From Oscillatoria acuminata PCC 6304 (GTDB lineage: Bacteria > Cyanobacteriota > Cyanobacteriia > Cyanobacteriales > Laspinemataceae), in NCBI RefSeq assembly GCF_000317105.1, contig NC_019693.1:3348001-3412000 (forward strand): DNA of 64,000 bases, in the 5' to 3' direction. Both the position numbers and the translations under genes were made by a program. Positions 56,069 to 64,000 of this stretch are shown piece by piece. The number at the start of each line of letters is the position of its first letter. The stretch's first letter is position 1. Below the pieces are notes generated by a model, which was not told where the DNA came from, ran no database searches, and saw only the letters and a program-made list of their open reading frames with translations.

Positions 56069-56896
56069 ATGCTGACCCAAAGAATTGCCCTGGTCATTCA
56101 ATACCTGGGCACTCATTTTCATGGGTGGCAACGGCAACCAAACCAAAGGACGGTACAGGAGGAGATCGAAATCGTACTGGCCGGGGTCCTCAACCAACCC
56201 ACTCGCGTAATTGCTGCCGGAAGAACGGATACGGGGGTTCATGCCGCCGCTCAAGTGGCTCATTTTGAAGCCAGTAGTCCGATTCCACCGGAAAGATGGG
56301 CGGGGGTGCTCAATAGTCGTCTCCCCAACGATATTTTGATCCGGGCATCGGCGGCGGTAGACTCCCAGTGGCACGCTCGATTTTCGGCGGTTTCCCGTCG
56401 TTATCGATACATCCTCTATACCGACAAGCAACCGAACTTGTTCGTGCGCCCCTTTTCTTGGCATTATTATTATGCACCCCTGAATGAATCCTTGATTCAA
56501 GAAGCCCTAAACCCTTTGGTGGGTCATCATCATTTGGCAGCCTTTCACCGGGCTGGGTCGCAGCGCCAGCATTCCTGGGTAGAGGTACAGGAAGCCAAAT
56601 GCGATCGCCAAGGGCCATTCGTTCAGATCGAAGTGCAAGCCAATGGGTTCCTGTATGGGATGATGCGGCTACTGGTTGGCTTGCTGGTTGAAGTCGGGAC
56701 ATCGGAGCGAGACCCTTCATCCTTTAAAGACCTATGGGTGAATGAGCGTCGCTCCGAAGTTAAATATGCAGCACCCGCCCAAGGTCTCTGCTTATTGCGA
56801 GTGGCCTATCCTGAATCTCCCTTTCCCCCTGATATTTGGTGGGATACCATGCCAGAGTTTGTCCTGAGTCCCTCCGTTATGAAGCTGCCGTCTTAG
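56069..56896 (+). CDS. truA: tRNA pseudouridine(38-40) synthase
   Basis: A 275-aa TruA, which isomerises U38-U40 in the anticodon arm. Catalytic Asp lies in AGRTDTGVHA; RNA-binding FHGWQRQPNQRTVQEEIE and the C-terminal GFLYGMMRLLVGLLVEVG are standard. Cyanobacteria often keep truA between rplQ and rplM, as here. Confidence 0.96.
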   Translation: MLTQRIALVIQYLGTHFHGWQRQPNQRTVQEEIEIVLAGVLNQPTRVIAAGRTDTGVHAAAQVAHFEASSPIPPERWAGVLNSRLPNDILIRASAAVDSQWHARFSAVSRRYRYILYTDKQPNLFVRPFSWHYYYAPLNESLIQEALNPLVGHHHLAAFHRAGSQRQHSWVEVQEAKCDRQGPFVQIEVQANGFLYGMMRLLVGLLVEVGTSERDPSSFKDLWVNERRSEVKYAAPAQGLCLLRVAYPESPFPPDIWWDTMPEFVLSPSVMKLPS

Positions 56897-57011
56897 CTTT
56901 CATTCAATATTCAGTCCAAGGTCCGGCGAAGCAAGGGGCATCATTGAGGCAGTCGCCTCCTTGGCAACCCACTAGCCCAGCTCATTGATAACTGATACCT
57001 ACCAACTAACC

Positions 57012-57467
57012 ATGAACAAAACCTACGTTCCACCACAAGGCTCCATCGAGCAAAAGTGGTATGTCATCGATGCCGCCAACCAGCGTTTAGGCCGGTTGGC
57101 TGTGGAAATTGCCCGCATCCTGCGCGGTAAAAATAAACCCACCTATACCCCTCACATGGATACAGGTGACTTCGTAATCGTGGTCAACGCCGAAAAAATT
57201 GAAGTCACCGGCAAAAAACGCAGCCAAAAACTCTACCGGCGTCATTCCGGTAGACCGGGCGGCATGAAAACCGAAACCTTTGCCAAACTCCAAAATCGCT
57301 TGCCGGAGAGAATTATCGAGCAAGCGGTGAAGGGAATGCTGCCTAAAAATAGCTTGGGGCGTCAGTTGTACACCAAGTTAAATGTCTATGCCGGGAGTGA
57401 GCATCCTCACGCCGCTCAAAAACCTGAAACTTTGACCATCAACACTATTCCAGGAGGTAACTCTTAA
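57012..57467 (+). CDS. rplM: 50S ribosomal protein L13
   Basis: A 151-aa L13: [41 protein letters not shown] and [34 protein letters not shown] 57012 gives the family N-terminus; an upstream in-frame ATG at 56985 would add nine unmatched residues. Confidence 0.96.
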   Translation: MNKTYVPPQGSIEQKWYVIDAANQRLGRLAVEIARILRGKNKPTYTPHMDTGDFVIVVNAEKIEVTGKKRSQKLYRRHSGRPGGMKTETFAKLQNRLPERIIEQAVKGMLPKNSLGRQLYTKLNVYAGSEHPHAAQKPETLTINTIPGGNS

Positions 57468-57880
57468 TGCAAGGAATCCAACAAAGTGGCCGCGTTATGT
57501 ATTGGGGAACAGGTCGTCGGAAATCTTCCGTCGCTCGGGTCCGCCTAGTTCCGGGTAACGGCACCGTGACGATCAATGGCAAAACAGCAGAAATCTATCT
57601 CCAGTACAACGCCGGGTACCTGGGTGCAACCAAAGCCCCCCTGGAAACCCTCGGGCTGGAAAATGAATATGACGTCCTGGTGAATGTCCGGGGCGGTGGG
57701 TTAACTGGACAGGCGGAATCGATTCGTTTAGGCGTGGCTCGTGCGCTGTGCGAACTCGACCCTGAAAATCGCCATCCCTTGAAAGTGGAAGGCTATCTCA
57801 CCCGGGATCCTCGTGCCAAAGAACGGAAAAAATATGGTCTCCGCAAAGCTCGGAAGGCCCCTCAATACTCCAAACGGTAA
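57467..57880 (+). CDS. rpsI: 30S ribosomal protein S9
   Basis: A 137-aa S9 whose C-terminal tail reaches P-site t[43 protein letters not shown] and the tail [27 protein letters not shown]-type end (final KAPQYSKR). Start overlaps the rplM stop by one base, AGGAGG upstream. Confidence 0.97.
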   Translation: MQGIQQSGRVMYWGTGRRKSSVARVRLVPGNGTVTINGKTAEIYLQYNAGYLGATKAPLETLGLENEYDVLVNVRGGGLTGQAESIRLGVARALCELDPENRHPLKVEGYLTRDPRAKERKKYGLRKARKAPQYSKR

Positions 57881-57894
57881 GGAGTTGGGTCAAC

Positions 57895-57945
57895 TGTCCT
57901 TTGTCATTGGCTGTTGGTATTTCCCCAATGACAAATGACTGCTGA
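57895..57945. repeat. STRR-like inverted repeat after rpsI
   Basis: GTCCTTTGTCATTGG faces CCAATGACAAATGAC around a short loop, using the same heptamers as the other arrays. Confidence 0.7.
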
Positions 57946-58005
57946 TAACGACACAGAAAGCTAAAATAAAACAGAACAAGCGACGGGTTCAAGGAGAACA
58001 AAACC

Positions 58006-58248
58006 ATGCCAAAACCAGGAATTCATCCCGAATGGTATCCAGAAGCTAAAGTCATTTGCAACGGTGAAGTTGTCATGACCGTAGGTTCGACGAAGCCGGA
58101 AATTCATGTAGATGTCTGGTCCGGAAATCATCCTTACTATACCGGCACCCAAAAGGTGATTGATACAGAAGGACGGATTGAACGCTTCCGTCGGAAGTAT
58201 GGGATGACCTCGACCAGTGGAGATGGCGGTCAAAATCCTAAGAAGTAG
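58006..58248 (+). CDS. rpmE: 50S ribosomal protein L31
   Basis: An 80-aa L31: MPKPGIHPEWYPEAKVICNGE, HVDVWSGNHPYYTGTQK and GRIERFRRKYG. Only one Cys remains, so the zinc CxxC set is missing and this is a non-zinc form. Confidence 0.95.
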   Translation: MPKPGIHPEWYPEAKVICNGEVVMTVGSTKPEIHVDVWSGNHPYYTGTQKVIDTEGRIERFRRKYGMTSTSGDGGQNPKK

Positions 58249-58349
58249 CCGGGGTATTTTAGCTGTTAGCTGTGAGGAGTAGCAAATTGATATTTTGCTA
58301 TGGTTTAACCAGCTAACCGCTAGAGATCCACGCGCTCCCTACTTTCTAG

Positions 58350-59468
<1,119 letters not shown>

Positions 59469-59525
59469 TTGACAAATTAACTGTTTTGTGATATAGAGGA
59501 TGGTCAATTATCGGCTATGTCTGAA

Positions 59526-59560
59526 ACAAAAAGCGAGAATCTAGTTCTCGCTTTTTTTGT
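59526..59560. terminator. Bidirectional terminator at the end of the ribosomal cluster
   Basis: ACAAAAAGCGAGAA pairs with TTCTCGCTTTTTTTGT around TCTAG, with long A and T runs on both sides. Confidence 0.92.
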
Positions 59561-59599
59561 GGGCGATCGCATCAGACAGAATACCCGCAGCGTCAAGCC

Positions 59600-59641
59600 T
59601 GGGGCTATACGGACGAAGCCCGCCTGCGCGGGCTAATCCAG
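59600..59641 (+). repeat. Interspersed hairpin repeat with GCTATACGGACGAAGC core (copy C, partial)
   Basis: TGGGGCTATACGGACGAAGC is followed by CCGCCTGCGCGGGC and TAATCCAG. The AAAAACCCGCACCC part is missing. Confidence 0.75.
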
Positions 59642-59680
59642 AAGGCTGACCCACTGGATTTGGAGAGCGCCCCAATGGTT

Positions 59681-60340
59681 TTAGGGTCGGGACAGTAGAG
59701 GCAGCCACTGTTGGGGAAAGGGGTGACGGATAAAGACTTTAGCAGCCTGTTGATAATGAGAGAAGGACCGGGCGAGATTATCGATGCGATCGCCCTGTAA
59801 GCGCTCACTATAGGCCAACGCGAGATTATCGTGGGTGGCTCCCCACCGTTGTGATTGGAGGCGACTGCAGGGCAACATGGGGAGGGCCGTTTCACCACAG
59901 GCGATCGCAATTTCGATAAAGTGGGCTTTTTTCCCTTCGGAATAGTTCCAAATCTGGCCGCCTAGATTAACCAAGACTGTGGCAAACTCAAGGGTTTGTT
60001 TTTGGCTGAGGGTCGGCAAAATGCCAATGACTGTTCGAGATAGACGTTCAGCAAAGCGATCGCTGAGGAGTTCGTCATGCCTTGCCAAGGTGGGGTAGAG
60101 GGCGGTAGGGTGGCCCTGGACCTTTTCCATTTCCTGTAAAACGGTGGCTAAAAAGCGAGTGGTTTGGCGATCGGTGGAGTGATAGAGTGCGATCGCCTCT
60201 GTGAGTGTACGCTGGCGATCGGTGGATTCCTGTCCATCCCTAGGTATCCATCCTGGACTGTGGCGCTCTAGGGCCGCTTTGAAGCCAGGAGAGGTCTGTC
60301 TTCGTCTACTGGGAAGGTTGGCAAGGGTTCGCTCGTACAT
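59681..60340 (-). CDS. TPR-type protein, probably truncated
   Basis: A 219-aa protein. The last third (WGATHDNLALAYSERLQGDR onward) is one TPR unit of the kind found in long cyanobacterial TPR-CHAT proteins, in which HPFPQQWxxTQNNLG would continue into more repeats. Here the reading stops four residues after PFPQQWLPLL. The N-terminal two thirds look helical (FAERLSRTVIGILPTLSQ, ATVLVNLGGQIWNYSEGKKA) without a known domain. I take it as the 5' remnant of a longer gene; copy C of the interspersed repeat lies 40 bp past its stop. A short complete gene is also possible. Confidence 0.6.
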   Translation of the reverse strand: MYERTLANLPSRRRQTSPGFKAALERHSPGWIPRDGQESTDRQRTLTEAIALYHSTDRQTTRFLATVLQEMEKVQGHPTALYPTLARHDELLSDRFAERLSRTVIGILPTLSQKQTLEFATVLVNLGGQIWNYSEGKKAHFIEIAIACGETALPMLPCSRLQSQRWGATHDNLALAYSERLQGDRIDNLARSFSHYQQAAKVFIRHPFPQQWLPLLSRP

Positions 60341-60825
60341 GATTCGATTCCTCCGCTAATTTCTTACGTCATTTTCTGCCGATCTCGCTGATTGATACCG
60401 GGTTAAACAGGGGGTGGCGCAGATCATTGGATCCGTGGGGATTAAAGGCGATCGCACCCAGTCCTCTGTTCAATTCTTAATCCTTTATGCTTTGGATGAA
60501 ATCCTCCAAATGGCAGACTTCCTGCATTTTTGTCAGGATTGAATTGGTGAGTTTCATACTTATATTTGCCGACATTGCCATCACTATCCGTATATTTTTT
60601 TACTGAAAAATAGTTAAAGTTTTTGTTTTATTTATCTAATTTATTTTAAAAAATTTTTATCAACTTTTGAGGGTTAACGGTAAAAATAGATACCAACCAA
60701 TATAAAAAATAGGTCTATCCTCATTTTGATAAGCTGATGAACTACAGAAATTTTCGGAAAACTTGATATTGTAAAGGATTTTACACAATCTCAGTTTTTG
60801 CCACGCAGATTTTGAGAATTCACGG

Positions 60826-60863
60826 CAAATGTAGAGGCGAATCGCGATTCGCCTCTACATTTG
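60826..60863. repeat. 38-bp perfect palindrome (GTAGAGGCGAATCG family)
   Basis: Two 19-bp arms, CAAATGTAGAGGCGAATCG and its exact complement, meet with no loop. The core is related to the palindrome at 13788. Confidence 0.92.
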
Positions 60864-60917
60864 GCTTTTAACTTTAAAGATTGCGTAAGTCCTAGAAATA
60901 TTAGAGCATTTTCCAAC

Positions 60918-61027
60918 GGGAGCATCTCAATTTGTTCAAGAGACCTAACCGCCGGGGCCCCCTTCCCTTGTAGGGAAGGGGGAGAAAGAAGTCAAATCGA
61001 TATTTTAGGCAAAATTGAGATGCTCCC
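60918..61027. repeat. 110-bp MITE-like element with 16-bp terminal inverted repeats
   Basis: GGGAGCATCTCAATTT (60918-60933) and its exact complement (61012-61027) bound a core holding a hairpin, CCCCTTCCCTTGTAGGGAAG-type (60960-60981). It has no coding capacity. Confidence 0.75.
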
Positions 61028-61069
61028 TTCCCAACCAAGTCTCAATGAGATGCCTCTATCGAATACAAC

Positions 61070-62401
61070 TTAATAAGGAAGGCTAGTCTCTAAATCATGA
61101 ATTGATTGAGGAACCACAATTAAGTCATTATTGGCAAGGATTGACTCCACTGTCTTTTGACTTACATTAAAATAGGCAGAGGCATCTTCTATAGCCGACT
61201 CAGAATAGTCATTATCTAAGTAAGAGGTCAAGCTCCTCAGAGGACACAGAAATTCGGCAGCAAAAGCACGTTGATACTTTTGTCTGGAAGTTTTCAAGTC
61301 TGTGCTTGCCAGCCATGAGTTCCCCTGATTGCTATAGAGTAAGTAATCACCCAGAAACCTCGCCAACTCAAATCTTTTGCCAGTCGGGTTTGTTTTTCTA
61401 GGATGAAACTTAAATCCGTCATTCTCTAATGGAACTGCAATTGAAACAGGCTGACGATTTGCCGGAGTCCATGATTCATATTCAGATTTCTGCAAACCCA
61501 GCAAATCATAAAGTTTCTCGTCATTAACTGGATTTTCTCCAATATCTATTTGATTCCGGAGATAGGATGCTAGTTTTTTTGCTTTTTGCCAAGGCGCTTT
61601 TGATTGTAAGCCCGACAAATCGTAAACCGAAACTTCAGGTTTTCCATCTACCCCTGGTTTTTCGGTTATCTCAGCAATTTTTGCGCTCAGGGGTTTCGCT
61701 TCAGATATATTTTGACTGTAAGCAGGAGCCACTTCAGAAAAGGTAAAGTCTCCCATTTGCCGAGTGAGATGCAACGCATCATTGATAAGACTTTCCGGAC
61801 AGTCGTCAGGATCAAACCCTAATTGGGCTTCACAACGACGATATCGAGTTGATTCTAGATCAGAAAACTCTTCTTGAACTTCTTTCCAAAGACCACTTAA
61901 AGGGGTATCTGAAAGTCCCGTTGCATTCAGGCGAGATATAACAGATTCAATAAAAATCTTGGCCGTCTGCTCAAATTCAAGAAGTGGGAGCCAAAAGGGC
62001 TGATCAAGACTATTAATGTACCGAATTGATTGTTGGTTAGAAGTATTAGAAGTTCTAGACCATATATGCATTAATTCAGTATCTGAAGCTAGGATTACTC
62101 TAGGCCAAATGAACCCTTGATTGGCTGCGGTCAGCTCATGAGCCATTCTCCAATCGACTGAAGGTTTAGTTCCTAAAGGAAGGGGTTCATATAATAACCG
62201 CCACCATGAGGTCACTATCCATGCAGCAAGAGGATAGGCAGAGACTAAAACAGTATCACGAATCGTTTGAGACCAAATGTCCTCATTCCGGGTGAGGCTG
62301 ATATCTCCCACCTTCAGCCCAAACATTCCCATCGTCTGTTGGACCTCGGGCGAATCATTTCCACTTGTAAGCCAGTCAAAATTAAGACTCAGCGAGTTCA
62401 C
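61070..62401 (-). CDS. Large protein with degenerate ImmA/IrrE-like C-terminal domain
   Basis: A 443-aa protein. The N-terminal 250 residues are not recognised; one hydrophobic patch lies at about 50-70 (VLVSAYPLAAWIVTSWW). The part from about 330 follows the ImmA/IrrE (COG2856) pattern: RFELARFLGDYLLY sits where the zinc motif HExxH occurs (FTLAHELGHLLLH in active members), then RAFAAEFLCP and a winged-helix-like end (YFNVSQKTVESIL). The zinc-binding His-Glu are absent, so peptidase activity is unlikely. GTG 62401 has GGAGG 7 nt upstream. Its start overlaps the preceding gene by 20 nt, so the two form one unit, possibly a toxin-antitoxin or defence module. Confidence 0.6.
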   Translation of the reverse strand: MNSLSLNFDWLTSGNDSPEVQQTMGMFGLKVGDISLTRNEDIWSQTIRDTVLVSAYPLAAWIVTSWWRLLYEPLPLGTKPSVDWRMAHELTAANQGFIWPRVILASDTELMHIWSRTSNTSNQQSIRYINSLDQPFWLPLLEFEQTAKIFIESVISRLNATGLSDTPLSGLWKEVQEEFSDLESTRYRRCEAQLGFDPDDCPESLINDALHLTRQMGDFTFSEVAPAYSQNISEAKPLSAKIAEITEKPGVDGKPEVSVYDLSGLQSKAPWQKAKKLASYLRNQIDIGENPVNDEKLYDLLGLQKSEYESWTPANRQPVSIAVPLENDGFKFHPRKTNPTGKRFELARFLGDYLLYSNQGNSWLASTDLKTSRQKYQRAFAAEFLCPLRSLTSYLDNDYSESAIEDASAYFNVSQKTVESILANNDLIVVPQSIHDLETSLPY

Positions 62402-62828
62402 TGCGAATCCTCCATTGCTTAATCACCTCTTCACGGAATGAATCATCCGAATGCATCGGATAACCATGATATGAACCCTGTTCGACTGACTCCAGTTGTG
62501 CTTCTAGCGGAGTCCCATCATCCATAACCGACCAAACATTCTTAGGCCACTGACCGATACAGCGATCGCTAACCAATCCGTTTTTAATGCCCTTCCTGAG
62601 TAATTTTAGAGCCTCATGCCGAGTAAAGACCTTTACAGTATCACAGAGAGACTTGCCTTTTCTAGGACCACTAGGAGGTGTTAAGTTGAAATCACCTGGA
62701 TTTCTTTTATGTTCCGGATTGCCGCCATACTGGGCTTGGGAGGACAGGACTGAAAGGGCATGAAAATCACACGCTTCTATTTTAATAATCCGGCGTTTGA
62801 GGTTGAACTTACCGCTGCGCTTTTTCAT
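62382..62828 (-). CDS. Conserved-looking small protein paired with the ImmA-like gene
   Basis: A 148-aa soluble protein. Well-ordered polar motifs suggest an enzyme or toxin: YGGNPEHKRNPGDF (about 35-48), the GKSLCDTVKVFTRHEALKLL stretch, QWPKNVWSVMDDGTPLEAQLE and SYHGYPMHSDDSFREEV. I do not recognise the family and assign no function. ATG 62828 lacks a strong SD. The downstream ImmA-like gene overlaps by 20 nt, suggesting translational coupling. Confidence 0.65.
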   Translation of the reverse strand: MKKRSGKFNLKRRIIKIEACDFHALSVLSSQAQYGGNPEHKRNPGDFNLTPPSGPRKGKSLCDTVKVFTRHEALKLLRKGIKNGLVSDRCIGQWPKNVWSVMDDGTPLEAQLESVEQGSYHGYPMHSDDSFREEVIKQWRIRSELAES

Positions 62829-63135
62829 GGCATCAATAAAAAATGAGCCTAATACCTAAACATTCTCAAATAACTTAACGCATTGTAACCTTTAATACTT
62901 CTCATGGGTAAGTGGTTGTGGGTTCACTTGATTTGCTTTAAGTATTTATATCGATTAGACCGCAATTGCATTATAACTCCCCTCAGCAGCTTGTGGTCAA
63001 GCAGTTGAGGTCTAACCCTCCTATAATATAGCGGTTCGGTGGACTCATAAGGTACAGATAGCTACAATGTACGCGAATAACAGTGGGAACCGCTATAACC
63101 TCTCGGTGGTCGAGTGCATGGCTGTTTTTAGGGAG
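62829..63135. other. Intergenic region with an inverted repeat
   Basis: About 305 bp between the DUF4276 gene and the two-gene unit. TATAGCGGTTC (63027-63037) and its complement (63087-63097) bound a 49-bp loop. The remainder is AT-rich and should hold the promoter for the leftward pair. Confidence 0.6.
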
Positions 63136-63834
63136 TCAACTGCTAAATGATTGTCCATCCAAAGATTCTAGCTTTAGTAACCACTCATTGAAATGTAGGC
63201 AGTGATCTCGAATTGATTGTAATCCTATTCTCTCAGCTAACTGCGGTCCAAACGTTGATTTTGCCTTGCCATAATCAGGGAACTGAGCAATAATCCGTTT
63301 GCTAGGTGCTGTTTGCAGTCCATCGTTGATTAACTCGGGGGTCTCGTATTGACTTGCAATAGCCTGAAGGTTTTCAACTTCTTGTGTGCGTCCCGAACTA
63401 AGGTACTCAAAACAAGTGGGTTCAGAAAAAAGATATGCCTCATACTCATGCAACTGAATGTAAGGGATGAATCGCGAGTCACCTATATCTTCTGCAAATT
63501 TTTGTTCTAGAAATTTCACCCTTTCAAAGGGATCTTGTCTCATTAGTTCAGCTTCGGCCAGTCCTGGAAAATCAGGATGAATTGCATACAAATCAATCAT
63601 GGTCGTGAAAAACACATCTGTAGCTTTATCTTGTTTAAGAAATCGGATAATGTCATTCTTCATCGGTGCATAGTTGCGACCCCCGCCCCGATGGACTCGC
63701 CCCTTCTTCCTGGCGTGAGCAATGAGTACAGGATTGTGCATGAATACGTTGTAATTCACTAAATGCGGCTTTATTAAATTGTCAGCAAATGTCTGTTCGG
63801 TTTGTCCTTCAGCAAAGAGGTAAAGACGCGCCAT
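63136..63834 (-). CDS. DUF4276 (TOPRIM-like) protein, AbiL-like component
   Basis: A protein of 232 aa. The N-terminus MARLYLFAEGQTEQTFADNL carries the acidic motif of DUF4276/TOPRIM-like proteins; HARKKGRVHRGGGRNY and the acidic TTMIDLYAIHPDFPG and IPYIQLHEYEAYLFSEP segments are family-typical. DUF4276 proteins are often coded directly after an AAA ATPase, and this pair resembles the AbiL abortive-infection system. I chose ATG 63834 because it overlaps the ATPase stop (TGATG) and gives the family N-terminus; an upstream GTG-type extension to 63870 would lie inside the ATPase gene. Defence function is inferred. Confidence 0.8.
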   Translation of the reverse strand: MARLYLFAEGQTEQTFADNLIKPHLVNYNVFMHNPVLIAHARKKGRVHRGGGRNYAPMKNDIIRFLKQDKATDVFFTTMIDLYAIHPDFPGLAEAELMRQDPFERVKFLEQKFAEDIGDSRFIPYIQLHEYEAYLFSEPTCFEYLSSGRTQEVENLQAIASQYETPELINDGLQTAPSKRIIAQFPDYGKAKSTFGPQLAERIGLQSIRDHCLHFNEWLLKLESLDGQSFSS

Positions 63835-64000
63835 CAATGTGGTCCTCCCCCAGCTATATTTTTCTCCCAAACTTCCCCTAAGCTATATTCATCGAGCCAA
63901 ATCTCTAACTCTTCAGAACTTAACCTCTTAAATTTTGACTCTTTACCCTCTCGATCTACTGCGATTACGTCTTCAGGCTCAAAATTGTCCAAAAAAGAAC
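63834..64000 (-). CDS. AAA ATPase, C-terminal end (cut by window edge)
   Basis: The frame is open from the window edge to TGA at 63836-63834. About 54 residues are visible, including FLDNFEPEDVIAVDREGKES and LEIWLDEYSLGEVWEKN, the usual end of AAA_21-type ATPases paired with DUF4276. Walker motifs lie outside the window. Stop and next start share one base, indicating coupling. Confidence 0.72.
   Translation of the reverse strand, partial: SFLDNFEPEDVIAVDREGKESKFKRLSSEELEIWLDEYSLGEVWEKNIAGGGPH

Larger units (their letters stand above)
60341..61069. other. Intergenic region with palindrome and MITE-like repeat
   Basis: About 730 bp with no supported ORF. 60590-60760 is very AT-rich. The palindrome at 60826 and the inverted-repeat element at 60918 fill the right half. 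Confidence 0.5.

Overview
The window is chromosomal DNA of a cyanobacterium, most likely a filamentous Oscillatoriales type (Oscillatoria/Laspinema-like is a guess). The evidence is the very frequent HIP1 octamer GCGATCGC, typical cyanobacterial genes (ldpA, ndhN, a Ycf45-type R3H ATPase, an Slr1339-type protein, an amino-acid transporter of the NatFGH type, a cyanobacteriochrome-like GAF protein), and a ribosomal supercluster that begins at rplC and lacks rpsJ, rpsN and rpmD.

Layout. (1) 1-385 is the end of an IS66 element that has run into a secreted-protein gene and supplies its last codons. (2) 2-11 kb holds metabolic and envelope genes mostly on the minus strand: a Tat-like peroxiredoxin, class II aldolase, tRNA-Lys, a GalM-like epimerase, a CapA protein, a proline-repeat outer-membrane protein, then a methyltransferase. 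(3) 11.1-12.7 kb is an IscB (OMEGA/HEARO) element: a structured RNA, an iscB gene broken by one frameshift at RuvC-III, and matching hairpins at both ends. (4) 12.7-21 kb carries a HAD hydrolase, tRNA-Ala(CGC), a small unknown gene behind a terminator-like leader, and a polar amino-acid ABC transporter gene set interrupted by a glutathione transferase gene and a lone dual-cysteine GAF gene, followed by a SemiSWEET. (5) 21.4-32.6 kb has a two-partner-secretion exoprotein, a frameshifted IS66 copy, a B12-type radical SAM protein, small proteins and a large PAS/GAF histidine kinase. (6) 32.9-40.3 kb holds a small membrane protein, the Ycf45/R3H ATPase, ldpA, an Slr1339-like gene, three tandem VWA paralogues and ndhN. 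(7) 41.3-59.5 kb is the ribosomal, secY, adk, infA, rpoA, truA and prfA cluster, all on the plus strand, behind a good sigma-70-like promoter and a leader of nearly 500 nt. (8) 59.6-64 kb is accessory DNA: a truncated TPR gene, a 110-bp MITE-like repeat, a two-gene unit pairing a degenerate ImmA/IrrE-like protein with an unrecognised small protein, and the edge of an AbiL-like AAA ATPase/DUF4276 pair.

Intergenic DNA is rich in repeat families: long perfect palindromes, heptanucleotide STRR arrays (also inside the ribosomal cluster), and a hairpin element containing GCTATACGGACGAAGC. The strongest candidates for unusual biology are the IscB element with paired end hairpins and covariation, the standalone DXCF GAF protein inside a transport operon, and the defence-like block at the right end.
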